A DNA stretch of 64,000 bases, taken from the NCBI RefSeq assembly GCF_019798055.1, contig NZ_JAHOPH010000012.1:59822-123821 (forward strand), written 5' to 3'. The notes under the pieces are model-generated. The model made no database searches, had not been told where the DNA came from, and saw only the letters and a list, made by a program, of their open reading frames with translations. The stretch is from Salsipaludibacter albus. Its GTDB lineage: Bacteria; Actinomycetota; Nitriliruptoria; Nitriliruptorales; Nitriliruptoraceae. This document shows positions 26,476 to 34,561 of the stretch, in pieces. The position numbers and the translations under genes are program-made. How positions within the stretch are numbered: the first letter of the stretch is position 1; each line of letters begins with the position of its first letter.

Positions 26476-27473
26476 GGGCGATCCGCACGGTCGACTACCA
26501 CACCGCCGGCGAGCCGTTCCGGATCGTGGTCGGCGGCGTCGACGTGCTTCCGGGACCCGACGTGCCGGCACGTCGGGCCCACGCGATGGCCCACCTCGAC
26601 GACGTGCGCGCACTGCTGGTCAACGAGCCACGCGGCCATGCCGACATGTACGGCTGCTTCGTCACGCCCCCCGACGACGGTGACGGCGACCTCGGGGTCG
26701 TGTTCTTCCACAACGACGGCTTCTCGACGGCCTGCGGACACGGCACGATCGCGCTGGTCACGTGGGCGCTGGACGACGGCGTGATCGCCCGCACCGGTGC
26801 GCAGACCCGGGTGGTCGTCGACGCGCCGTCCGGGAGGCTGGTGACGACCGCGACCAGCGAGGACGGCCGGGTCAGCCGCGTGGCGTTCCGCAACGTGGCC
26901 GCCTACGTCCACGCCACCGGGCTGGAGGTGGCCCTGCCCGATCGCGCCGTCAGCGTCGACGTGGCCTTCGGCGGGGCGTTCTACGCCGTGCTGCCCGCGG
27001 CCGAGGTCGACTGTGCCGTGGTCGCGGAGGACCTGCCTGCCCTGGTCGCGGCCGGCCGCGCGATCAAGGCCGCGATCGAGGCCGAGCACGAGGTCGTGCA
27101 CCCGACCGCGGAGCACCTCCGCGACGTCTACGGGGTGATCTTCGTCGACCAGACCCGGCGTGACGGTGACGTGCTGGAGCAGCGCAACGTCGCGATCTTC
27201 GCCGATGGGGAGGTCGACCGCTCCCCCACGGGCAGCGGGGTGTCGGCGCGACTGGCGCTGCTCGACGCCGACGGCACGCTCCCACGCGGCCACACGCTGG
27301 TCACCACCGGGATCGCCGGCCAGTCCTTCGTCGGACGGGTCGTGGACGACGCCGAGGTCGACGGTCGCCCCGCGGTCGTGCCGGAGGTCACCGGCAGCGC
27401 CCACCGCACCGGCACCCACACCTTCACCCTCGACCCCCACGACCCGCTCGGCACCGGCTTCCTCCTCCGCTGA
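26472..27473 (+). CDS. trans-3-hydroxy-L-proline dehydratase (proline racemase family)
   Basis: 333 residues. The first catalytic site is intact: Cys88 in NDGFSTACGHG. At the second site, where racemases and 4-hydroxyproline epimerases have Cys (DRSPCGTG), this protein has Thr253 (DRSPTGSG). Cys/Thr is the known signature of trans-3-hydroxy-L-proline dehydratase, which gives delta1-pyrroline-2-carboxylate. The gene two steps on encodes an ornithine cyclodeaminase/mu-crystallin protein, a family that includes the reductase for that product, giving L-proline. The start is GTG at 26472, directly coupled to the preceding mini-frame. Confidence 0.85.
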   Translation: MRAIRTVDYHTAGEPFRIVVGGVDVLPGPDVPARRAHAMAHLDDVRALLVNEPRGHADMYGCFVTPPDDGDGDLGVVFFHNDGFSTACGHGTIALVTWALDDGVIARTGAQTRVVVDAPSGRLVTTATSEDGRVSRVAFRNVAAYVHATGLEVALPDRAVSVDVAFGGAFYAVLPAAEVDCAVVAEDLPALVAAGRAIKAAIEAEHEVVHPTAEHLRDVYGVIFVDQTRRDGDVLEQRNVAIFADGEVDRSPTGSGVSARLALLDADGTLPRGHTLVTTGIAGQSFVGRVVDDAEVDGRPAVVPEVTGSAHRTGTHTFTLDPHDPLGTGFLLR

Positions 27474-27527
27474 CCCGCCCCCTCGACCTCGCCGCCTCCC
27501 GCCCACTCCCCGACCCCGACGCCACCC

Positions 27528-27610
27528 GATCGCGATGCGAGTTCGCGATCCCGATGTGAGTTCGACGCGTCACAGCGCGGTTCCCACATCGGTGCGCACA
27601 ACTCACATCG
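27528..27610. promoter_or_regulatory. Array of GATGTGAGTT-like boxes and inverted repeats
   Basis: Between the dehydratase and reductase genes: GATCGCG (27528-27534) is inverted at 27544-27550; GATGCGAGTT (27534-27543) and GATGTGAGTT (27553-27562) are direct repeats; GATGTGGG and GATGTGAGTT appear inverted at 27583-27590 and 27600-27609. The pair 27552-27562/27600-27610 is a perfect 11-bp inverted repeat. It could be a regulator binding array for the reductase gene, or a dispersed intergenic repeat. Confidence 0.5.
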
Positions 27611-27665
27611 CGCGAGGTCGGCGACGGAGGGTTGGGCGGGGTGAACCGACGAAGGAGCGTGGCAC

Positions 27666-28589
27666 GTGCTCGAGGACCTGGAACTGCTGGACGGGGCCGA
27701 GCTGGCGCGGCGGCTGCCGATGGCGGCGGCCGTGGACGCCCTGGAGGCCGTGTTCGCCGGCGGCGAGGCGAGCGCGCCACCCCGGGTCCACGCGGCGGTC
27801 CCGGGCGGGACCCTGCTGGTGATGCCGGCGTCCTCGCCCGCGCTAGTCGGGGTCAAGCTGGTCACGGTGACGCCGGGGAACCCGAACCGCGGCCACCCCC
27901 TGATCCACGGGCTGTACATCGCGTTCGACGTCGCCACGGGCGCACCCTCGGCCCTGGTCGACGGGGCGGCGCTGACCGCGCTGCGCACCGCCGCGGTCTC
28001 GGGGCTCGCGACCCGCCACCTCGCCCGGCCCGACAGCACGCACCTGGTCGTGCTGGGGGCCGGCACCCAGGCGCGCAGCCACGTGGCGGCGATGCGCGCG
28101 GTCCGGCCGATCGACCGGGTGACCGTGGTATCACGGACCCGGGCCTCGGCCGACCGCCTGGTCGACGAGCTCCGCGGGGAGGGGATCTCCGCCAGGGTCG
28201 GCGACCCCACGGACGTCGGCGTCGCCGACCTGGTCTGCGCCTGCACGACCAGCGACACGCCGGTCGTCGCGGGAACCGACCTGTCCCCCGGCGCGCACGT
28301 CAACGCGGTCGGGGCCTACACGCCAACCACCCGCGAACTGGACACGGCCACCATGCAGCGGGGCCGGATCGTGGTCGAGGACCGCGACGCGGCACTGGCC
28401 GAGGACGGTGACCTCGCGATCCCGGTCGCGGCGGGCGACCTGTCACGTGACGCCGTCGTGGCCGACCTGGCCGAACTGGTGACCGGGACGCCGGTGCGTC
28501 GCAGCGACGACGACGTGACCGTGTTCACCTCGGTCGGCCTGTCGATCGAGGACCTCGCCGTCGTGGCAGCCGCGCTCGCGGCCGGCTGA
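27666..28589 (+). CDS. Ornithine cyclodeaminase/mu-crystallin family protein, likely pyrroline-2-carboxylate reductase
   Basis: 307 residues. The substrate lobe has GTLLVMPASSPALVGVKLVT with the conserved Lys; the Rossmann lobe begins LVVLGAGTQARSHV and continues VTVVSRTRASADRL. The LALRTAAVSGLATR-type segment (here ALRTAAVSGLAT) is family typical. Members include ornithine cyclodeaminase, alanine dehydrogenase and delta1-pyrroline-2-carboxylate reductase; the neighbour that makes that substrate favours the last. The start is GTG at 27666 with AAGGAG upstream. It is convergent with the aminotransferase gene, stops 2 bases apart. Confidence 0.83.
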   Translation: MLEDLELLDGAELARRLPMAAAVDALEAVFAGGEASAPPRVHAAVPGGTLLVMPASSPALVGVKLVTVTPGNPNRGHPLIHGLYIAFDVATGAPSALVDGAALTALRTAAVSGLATRHLARPDSTHLVVLGAGTQARSHVAAMRAVRPIDRVTVVSRTRASADRLVDELRGEGISARVGDPTDVGVADLVCACTTSDTPVVAGTDLSPGAHVNAVGAYTPTTRELDTATMQRGRIVVEDRDAALAEDGDLAIPVAAGDLSRDAVVADLAELVTGTPVRRSDDDVTVFTSVGLSIEDLAVVAAALAAG

Positions 28590-28591
28590 CC

Positions 28592-29824
28592 TCAGGACAG
28601 CACGGCGTCGAGTGCCGTCACGATCCGGTCGACCTCGTCCGGTGTGTTGTAGTGGACCAGGCTCAGGCGCACGACGCCGGTGTCGGGGTCGATTTCGGTG
28701 GCCTCGAGGACCCGCCAGGCGTAGAAGTGGCCCGACGACGCCATGACGTGGTGGGTCGCGAGGTCGGCGGCCACGTCGGCCGCGGGACGGTCCGCCACGA
28801 ACGACACGACCGGCACCTTGCCCACGGCCGTGGTGGGTCCCAGCACCCGCACGCCCGGGCGCTCCACCAGCGCGTCCATCAGGGGCGTGACCAACGCCGA
28901 CTCGTGTGCCGACAGCAGGTCCTGCAGGACGATCCGGCGGGTCGCGGCCGTCGGCTCGTCGACGGTGAGGTGGTGGTCGGCCAGCGCGTCGAGGTAGTCG
29001 ACCATCCCGGCCAACGCGGCGACCTGCGCGTGGTCGGGACCGGCCGGGACGAACCGCTTGGTGACCTGGTCGGCGTTGAAGAAGTGACCCTGGTTCGGGA
29101 GGCGGTCGGCCAGGCCACGACGCATCGCCATGACCCCCTGGTGGGGGCCGTAGACCTTGTAGGCCGAGAACAGCCACACGTCGGCTCCGAGCGCGCCGAC
29201 GTCGGGCAGCCCGTGGGGGGCGGCGGCCACCCCGTCGACGATGGCCACGGCGTCCACGGCATGGGCGCGGGCCACGACGTCCGCCACCGGGTTGACCTCG
29301 CCGACCACGTTGGACACGTGCGGGAACGCCACGAGCGCGACATCGTCGTCCAGCAGTGGGTCGAGGTGGGCCGGGTCGAGGCGTCCGGTGTCCGGGTCGA
29401 CCTGCCACTCCCGCACCTCCACCCCGGTGTCGGCCAGCCGTCGCCAGGCTCCGGAGTTGGCCTCGTGGTCCTGGTCGGTCACCACGACGGCGTCACCCGG
29501 TCCCAGCACCTGCGCGAACGCGCGACCCAGTGCGTAGGTCAGCGCGGACGTCGACGGTCCGACGTGGACCTCGTCCTCGCCGACGCCCAGCCAGCGGGCC
29601 AGTCCGGGCGCGGCCGCGTCCATGGCGGCCTGCTGGGCGGCGCCCGCCGGGAAGTGGGTCCCTCCCTGGATGCGGGTGAACCGCTGGAAGTGGTCGAGCC
29701 GGTCGGCCACCCGGTCGACCATCCACGATCCGCCGGCGTTCTGGGCATGGACCCAGTCGGCCAGGTCGGGGTCCTGCAGCGCCGGGAACCGGGCCCGGAC
29801 CCAGTCCAGGTCCAGCGCCGTCAC
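28592..29824 (-). CDS. Class V aminotransferase (cysteine desulfurase-like)
   Basis: 410 residues. THFPAGAAQQAAMDAA and VHVGPSTSALTYALGRAF set the N-terminal part; VVVTDQDHEANSGAWRRL, AIVDGVAAAPHGLPDV and the PLP lysine in WLFSAYKVYGPHQGVM follow, and SGHFYAWR near the end is typical of the CsdA-like/isopenicillin-epimerase-like subgroup. No conserved active-site Cys loop of SufS is obvious, so it may be a lyase or aminotransferase rather than a sulfur donor. The GTG start overlaps the VOC gene stop by 4 bases, so the two are one leftward operon. Confidence 0.85.
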   Translation of the reverse strand: MTALDLDWVRARFPALQDPDLADWVHAQNAGGSWMVDRVADRLDHFQRFTRIQGGTHFPAGAAQQAAMDAAAPGLARWLGVGEDEVHVGPSTSALTYALGRAFAQVLGPGDAVVVTDQDHEANSGAWRRLADTGVEVREWQVDPDTGRLDPAHLDPLLDDDVALVAFPHVSNVVGEVNPVADVVARAHAVDAVAIVDGVAAAPHGLPDVGALGADVWLFSAYKVYGPHQGVMAMRRGLADRLPNQGHFFNADQVTKRFVPAGPDHAQVAALAGMVDYLDALADHHLTVDEPTAATRRIVLQDLLSAHESALVTPLMDALVERPGVRVLGPTTAVGKVPVVSFVADRPAADVAADLATHHVMASSGHFYAWRVLEATEIDPDTGVVRLSLVHYNTPDEVDRIVTALDAVLS

Positions 29825-30522
29825 TGCGGGGTGCTCGGGAACGCGCAGAACTCGTTGCCCTGCGGGTCGCGCAGGACATGCCACCCGACGTCGGGGTCCG
29901 GCTTGCGCAGGATCGTGGCGCCCCGGTGCTTCAGCTCGCGGACGTCGTCGCAGAACAGGTCCCAGTGGACCCGGTTCTTGCCGTTCTTCGGCTCGTCGAC
30001 GGGCACGACGTCGAGGCTCTCGAACGGCATGGACTCGACGTCCTCGACCCACCAGAACCCGCGGCCGTCGTCGGTGCTTGTCCCGCCGAGCACCTCCGCC
30101 CACCAGTCCGCGAGTTCCCGGGAGGACTCGGAGTCGGCCGTGTCGACCACGACCTCGAACAGTTCACCCGGCGCGTCGTCGTCCATCTCGTCACGGACGA
30201 ACGCGCAGAACTCGCCGCCGCCGGGGTAAGCCATCACGTGCCACCTGGCCCCCTCGCTGGCGGGGGTGATCACGGTCGCCCCGGCCGCGAGCAGCGGGTC
30301 CAGTGAGCCGACCCGGAGGTCGAGGTGCACCCGGTGCTTGGCGACCTTGGGCTCCGAGACGGCGTTGACCCAGATCGTGTCGACGGGATCGTCGCCCCGG
30401 ACGACGGCGTCGCCGTCGGCCATGTGCTCGACGTCGCGACCCAGCGCGGCACCCCAGAAGTCGGCCACGGTCCCCGTGTCGTTGGCGTCCATGCACAGGT
30501 CCTTGAAGCGCGCGAGGGCCAT
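29821..30522 (-). CDS. VOC family protein, two-domain glyoxalase-like
   Basis: 233 residues with two similar halves. Half one: FKDLCMDANDTGTVADFWGA, HRVHLDLRV, WHVMAYPGGGEFCAFV. Half two: FEVVVDTADSESSRELADWW, NRVHWDLFCDD, WHVLRDPQGNEFCAF. Each half carries the His and Glu positions that bind metal in the vicinal-oxygen-chelate fold. This subgroup is usually annotated glyoxalase-like and has no defined substrate. Start ATG at 30520-30522 follows GGAGGAAGAC. Upstream gene of the pair with the class V aminotransferase. Confidence 0.85.
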   Translation of the reverse strand: MALARFKDLCMDANDTGTVADFWGAALGRDVEHMADGDAVVRGDDPVDTIWVNAVSEPKVAKHRVHLDLRVGSLDPLLAAGATVITPASEGARWHVMAYPGGGEFCAFVRDEMDDDAPGELFEVVVDTADSESSRELADWWAEVLGGTSTDDGRGFWWVEDVESMPFESLDVVPVDEPKNGKNRVHWDLFCDDVRELKHRGATILRKPDPDVGWHVLRDPQGNEFCAFPSTPQ

Positions 30523-30600
30523 GTCTTCCTCCGGGTCGAGTCGGGTCACGAGCGATGCGACGCATCCGCGGTCCGACGGCGACACACGACGCACACCTCC

Positions 30601-30606
30601 ACGATA
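30601..30606 (-). promoter_or_regulatory. Candidate -10 element (TATCGT) for the VOC gene
   Basis: Minus-strand CCCCTATCGTGG, nearly the same as the sequence before glgC, lies about 80 bases upstream of the VOC ATG. No clear -35 box. Confidence 0.35.
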
Positions 30607-30654
30607 GGGGCTGGCCCACCCGTCACGGGGGTCCGAGGCCCGGTCGGACGACCG

Positions 30655-31998
30655 TCAGCGCACGGCGACGATCCGGGACACGGTCCCGGCGTCCCAGTCC
30701 ACGACCAGGACCTCGCCGTCGCCATCGGCGGTGATCGACGAGACCTGGCCGACCTCGAGCTGGTCGGACCAGTCCTGGGGATCGGTCACCGCCTCGCCGT
30801 CCCAGCCGACGCTGCGGATCCAGCCGTTGCACCAGTCGGCGTAGAAGTAGGTGCCGTCCAGTTCGGGGATCGACGGTCCGCGTGCCACCACGCCCCCGGT
30901 GATCGAGCAGCCCTGCCCCGTGTCGTCGTGGGCGACCGTCAGCACCGGGTCCACCGGCTCGGTCACCGCCGGGTCGTCGTAGAAGGTGCCGGTGCCCTCC
31001 CGGGCGGGCCAGCCGAAGTTCACACCGGCGTCGTCGAGTGCGACGACGTCGACCTCCTCCGCGGTCTCCTGGCCCACGTCCCCGATCCAGGCCAGCCCGG
31101 TCTGGGCGTCGATCGAGAAACGCCACGGGTTGCGCAGTCCGAACCAGTAGACCTCCGGTGCACCCGACACGCCGTCGACGGTCGCCCCGTCGGCGAACGG
31201 GTTGCCGGCGGGGATCGCGTAGGGCTCGTCACCGTCGACGTCCAGCCGCAGGATCGTGCCCGGCAGCGTCGACGGGTCCTGGCCGTTGACGCTGGCGCGG
31301 GCGGCGTCGCCCAGCGAGAGGAAGAGCAGCCCGTCGGGCCCGAACAGCAGCTTGCCACCGTTGTGGCGGACCTTGTCCGGCTCCTTGTCGACCGTCAGCA
31401 GCTCGGTGCGCGAGTCCGGGTCGACCTGCTCGCCGTCCGCCCCGACCTCGTAGGACACCAGCACGTTGTCGTTGCTGGGCAGCGAGTGGAACGCGAACAC
31501 CCGCGGGTCGTCGGGGAAGTCCGGGTGGAAGGCGAGCCCGAGCAGGCCCTGCTCGATGCTGTGGATCTCCATCTCGCCCGAGACGTCCAGCAACGGGATG
31601 TCGGCCGCCGCGCCGTCGTCGATGCGACGCACGGTGCCGGGCTGCTCGACGACGTAGAGGCCCCCGTCGTCGGGTCGCACCGCCACGTCCAGTGGCTGTT
31701 CGAGGCCCTCGGCCACGAGCTCCAGGTCCAGGCCCTGCAGGGGTGGCAGCGCCTCGGTCTCGGTGTCGGTGGGACTGGCGGCCGGGCTGTCGCTCGGGCC
31801 GGCGGTCGTGGTGCCGGTGGGACCGGGGGTGGCCGGGTCCGACGGGCTCGGCGCCGGGTCTGGCGAGGACTCGTCGGTGGAGGAGGCCGAGGCGGTGGGT
31901 TCCGGCGAGGCGGTGGGCGGCTCGGGGTCACCGGAGCAGGCCAGCACGAGGCCGGCGGCCAGGGCGACGACGAGCGGTCGACGAAGGTCCACGGTCAT
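30655..31998 (-). CDS. Secreted PQQ-type sugar dehydrogenase-like lipoprotein (glucose/sorbosone dehydrogenase family)
   Basis: 447 residues. Lipobox LVLAC at about residues 17-21, a Ser/Thr/Pro linker to about 85, then a six-bladed propeller: LDVAVRPDDGGLYVVEQPG, HSIEQGLLGLAFHPDF, DKVRHNGGKLLFGPDGLLF with the catalytic-type His, YWFGLRNPWRFSID and GVNFGWPAREG. These match the soluble aldose sugar dehydrogenase (YliI/HHIP-like) family, which oxidises sugars with PQQ. Anchored on the outside of the membrane. Start ATG at 31996-31998. It follows gnd by 23 bases, possibly the same transcript. Confidence 0.87.
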   Translation of the reverse strand: MTVDLRRPLVVALAAGLVLACSGDPEPPTASPEPTASASSTDESSPDPAPSPSDPATPGPTGTTTAGPSDSPAASPTDTETEALPPLQGLDLELVAEGLEQPLDVAVRPDDGGLYVVEQPGTVRRIDDGAAADIPLLDVSGEMEIHSIEQGLLGLAFHPDFPDDPRVFAFHSLPSNDNVLVSYEVGADGEQVDPDSRTELLTVDKEPDKVRHNGGKLLFGPDGLLFLSLGDAARASVNGQDPSTLPGTILRLDVDGDEPYAIPAGNPFADGATVDGVSGAPEVYWFGLRNPWRFSIDAQTGLAWIGDVGQETAEEVDVVALDDAGVNFGWPAREGTGTFYDDPAVTEPVDPVLTVAHDDTGQGCSITGGVVARGPSIPELDGTYFYADWCNGWIRSVGWDGEAVTDPQDWSDQLEVGQVSSITADGDGEVLVVDWDAGTVSRIVAVR

Positions 31999-32021
31999 CC
32001 CGACATCGGTGGTGGGCGGGC

Positions 32022-33470
32022 TCAGGCGTTGTACGACCCGGACGTGACGGCGCCACCACGGCCGGTCCAGTCGGTGTGGTGGTGCTCGCCCCGGGGCCCG
32101 TCGACGCGCTCGTAGGTGTGCGCGCCGAAGTAGTCCCGCTGTGCCTGGACCAGGTTCGCGGGCGTGCGTGCCGACCGGATCCCGTCGTAGTAGGCCAGCG
32201 CGGTCGAGTAGGCGGGCAGGGGGATGCCGGCGGAGATGCCGGCCCGCACGACCCGGCGCCACCCCGGCTGGGCGTCGGCCAGGGCCCGGGTGAACACGTC
32301 GGCGAGCAGGAGGTTGTCCAGCTCCGGGTCGGCCTCGTAGGCGGCGGTGATGTCGTCGAGGAAGACCGCGCGGATGATGCAGCCCTCGCGCCACAGGCTG
32401 GCGATCCGGCCGAGGTCCAGGTCCCAGTCGTGCTCGGCGCTGGCGTCGGCCAGGAGCATGAACCCCTGGGCGTAGGAGGTGATCTTGGAGGCGTACAGCG
32501 CGTCACGGAGGTCGTCGAGGTCGACGGCATCGGGCTCCAGTGTGCGATCGGGCCCTGCCAGGACGCCGGCGGCGGCACGACGACGGTCGACCAGCGCAGA
32601 CACGACCCGGGCGAACACGGCCTCGGCGACCAGCGTGAGGGGCTGGCCCGCCTCCAGCGCGGCGATCGCGGTCCAGGTGCCGGTCCCCTTCTGTCCGGCC
32701 GCGTCCAGGATCACGTCCACCGTGGACTCACCCGTGTCGGGATCGGTGTGGGCGAGGATGTCGGCGGTGATCTCGACCAGGAAGCTGTCCAGCACCCCGT
32801 CGTTCCAGGTGCGGAAGACCTCGGCCATCTCGGCGTTGGCCATGCCCATGGCCGACATGAGGTCGTAGGCCTCGGCGATCACCTGCATGTCGCCGTACTC
32901 GATCCCGTTGTGGATCATCTTGACGAAGTGGCCGGCGCCGTCGGGACCGACCCAGTCACAGCAGGGCCTGCCGTCGGGGGCGTCGGCGGCGATCGCCTGG
33001 AACAGGTCGGCCAGCAGCGGCCACGCCTCCGGGTCCCCGCCGGGCATGATCGAGGGGCCGTGCCGGGCCCCCTCCTCGCCACCGGAGACGCCGGCACCGA
33101 CGTAGCGGATGCCCTGCTCGGCCAGCTCCTCGGTGCGACGGATCGTGTCGGTGTAGCGCGAGTTGCCCCCGTCGATGATCACGTCGCCCTCGTCGAGGAG
33201 TGGCGCGACCTCCTCGATGACCCGGTCCACGACGGCGCCGGCCTTGACCATCAGCATCACCCGGCGCGGCGTCGACAGCGCGTCGACGAGCTCCTCGACG
33301 GTCTCGTGGCCCACGACGGAGGCGTCGGCGGCCGGGCCGTCGACGAACTCGCGCATCGTGGAGGTCGTGCGGTTGTGCACGCCCACGGTGTAGCCGTGGT
33401 CGGCCATGTTGAGCACGAGGTTCTGGCCCATCACGGCCAGCCCGATCAGGCCGATGTCGGTCGTGGTCAT
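32022..33470 (-). CDS. gnd: 6-phosphogluconate dehydrogenase, decarboxylating
   Basis: 482 residues, the length of the long NADP-type enzyme. GLIGLAVMGQNLVLNMADHG is the nucleotide-binding start with the NRT (HNRTTS) discriminator for NADP; IDGGNSRYTDT, GVSGGEEGARHGPSIMPGG and the catalytic FVKMIHNGIEYGDMQ (Lys, His-Asn, Glu) are all intact; the C-terminal ITSYAQGFMLL and RDYFGAHTYERVD close it. It oxidises 6-phosphogluconate to ribulose-5-phosphate with release of CO2. Start ATG at 33468-33470. Confidence 0.95.
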   Translation of the reverse strand: MTTTDIGLIGLAVMGQNLVLNMADHGYTVGVHNRTTSTMREFVDGPAADASVVGHETVEELVDALSTPRRVMLMVKAGAVVDRVIEEVAPLLDEGDVIIDGGNSRYTDTIRRTEELAEQGIRYVGAGVSGGEEGARHGPSIMPGGDPEAWPLLADLFQAIAADAPDGRPCCDWVGPDGAGHFVKMIHNGIEYGDMQVIAEAYDLMSAMGMANAEMAEVFRTWNDGVLDSFLVEITADILAHTDPDTGESTVDVILDAAGQKGTGTWTAIAALEAGQPLTLVAEAVFARVVSALVDRRRAAAGVLAGPDRTLEPDAVDLDDLRDALYASKITSYAQGFMLLADASAEHDWDLDLGRIASLWREGCIIRAVFLDDITAAYEADPELDNLLLADVFTRALADAQPGWRRVVRAGISAGIPLPAYSTALAYYDGIRSARTPANLVQAQRDYFGAHTYERVDGPRGEHHHTDWTGRGGAVTSGSYNA

Positions 33471-33506
33471 GTCGCGTGCTCCGGTGTGGGGGTCGGTCGA
33501 TCCCCG

Positions 33507-33512
33507 ACGATA
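33507..33512 (-). promoter_or_regulatory. Candidate -10 element (TATCGT) for gnd
   Basis: Minus-strand GGCTATCGTCGG about 37 bases upstream of the gnd ATG, the same core as at 197, 30601 and 59891. No clear -35 box. Confidence 0.4.
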
Positions 33513-33638
33513 GCCCCCACGGCCCCGCCACCGGCGATCCCGGTCGCCCCTCACGATCGCCCTCGGTGGGAGCACGTGGGGCGCCGCGCGCGTACCGTCC
33601 GGGTCCGGACCGGACCGCCCCCGACGACGGGAGCCCAC

Positions 33639-33914
33639 ATGGGCCAGGCACGACAGATCGAGGACGCCCTGCGCGACCACGCCCACGTGGCCGAGTGCAC
33701 CGTGGCGCCGCTGGCCGACCTGTACGAGCGCGAGACCGTGACGGCCTTCGTGGTGATGCGCGACAACGTCGAGGCGAGCCTCGACTCGGTCTGGGACCAC
33801 CTGCGTAGCGTGCTGCCCGGCGACCACCAGCCCGACGAGGTCCACGTGGTCGACACGCTGCCGGACGACCCGGCGGCCGAGGCGAAGCGACGTCGCGACG
33901 ACGCCGACGGCTGA
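33639..33914 (+). CDS. Stand-alone AMP-binding-enzyme C-terminal-like domain protein
   Basis: 91 residues. IEDALRDHAHVAECTVAPL, TVTAFVVMRDN, WDHLRSVLPGDHQPDEVHVV and VDTLPDDP follow the order of the mobile C-terminal domain of acyl/AMP-forming ligases (variable residues after each). The whole adenylating N-terminal domain is missing and nothing upstream supplies it. The end is a charged AEAKRRRDDADG where the ligases have the catalytic Lys (usually PRTxxGKxxR), so catalysis is unlikely. The open frame runs far upstream, but the ATG at 33639 is the first sensible start. Confidence 0.65.
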   Translation: MGQARQIEDALRDHAHVAECTVAPLADLYERETVTAFVVMRDNVEASLDSVWDHLRSVLPGDHQPDEVHVVDTLPDDPAAEAKRRRDDADG

Positions 33915-33921
33915 CCCGGAC

Positions 33922-34518
33922 GTGGGCGACGACCTGCGCGCGTACCGCGAGCGGCACGACCTGGAGGGCGCGCCGGAGGCACCCGGCGTTGTCCCGGAAC
34001 CCGCGGATCGTCCGATCTTCGTCGTGCAGCAGCACGCGGCCTCCTCCATGCACTACGACCTGCGGCTCGAGGCGGACGGCGTGCTGAAGTCATGGGCCGT
34101 GCCGAAGGGCCCGTCCACGGACCCGTCCGAGAAGCGCCTGGCCGTCCGGGTCGAGGACCACTCCCTGGGCTACGCCGACTTCGAGGGGGTCATCGGCGAG
34201 GGTGAGTACGGCGGCGGCAGCGTGATCGTGTGGGACATCGGCCCGTACCGCAACCTCACCACCGACGACGACGGGGCCGAGGTCGACGTCGCCACGGCCG
34301 TGGACGCGGGCCATGTCAAGGTGTGGCTGGCCGGTGACAAGCTCCGGGGTGGCTGGGCCCTGACCCACGCCAAGGTCGGTGGCGACGAGGCGAACTGGCT
34401 GCTGGTCAAGGTCGCCGACGAGACGGCCGACGCGCGGTGCGACCCGACCTCCACCGAGACCACGTCGGTGCTGTCGGGGCGGACCGTCGCCGAGGTCACC
34501 GAGGACCCGGGCCGCTGA
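33922..34518 (+). CDS. DNA ligase D-type 3'-phosphoesterase domain protein
   Basis: 198 residues. IFVVQQHAASSMHYDLRLEA carries the conserved His and Arg of the phosphoesterase, then VLKSWAVPKGPSTDPSEKRL, YADFEGVIGEGEYGGGSVIV and WALTHAKVGGDEANWLLVK complete it. In non-homologous end joining this domain trims 3' ends; in LigD it is fused to ligase and polymerase, here it stands alone. No ku or ligase gene is in the window. The start is GTG at 33922, 7 bases after the previous stop. Confidence 0.85.
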   Translation: MGDDLRAYRERHDLEGAPEAPGVVPEPADRPIFVVQQHAASSMHYDLRLEADGVLKSWAVPKGPSTDPSEKRLAVRVEDHSLGYADFEGVIGEGEYGGGSVIVWDIGPYRNLTTDDDGAEVDVATAVDAGHVKVWLAGDKLRGGWALTHAKVGGDEANWLLVKVADETADARCDPTSTETTSVLSGRTVAEVTEDPGR

Positions 34519-34561
34519 GCCTGCGTACCGTGATGGGCCCGCACCGCGACAGGGCACATCC

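Noticed and set aside
28592..30103. 503-residue version of the class V aminotransferase
   Set aside because: The extra N-terminus is antisense-frame text of the VOC gene; the GTG at 29824 overlapping the VOC stop is the sensible start.
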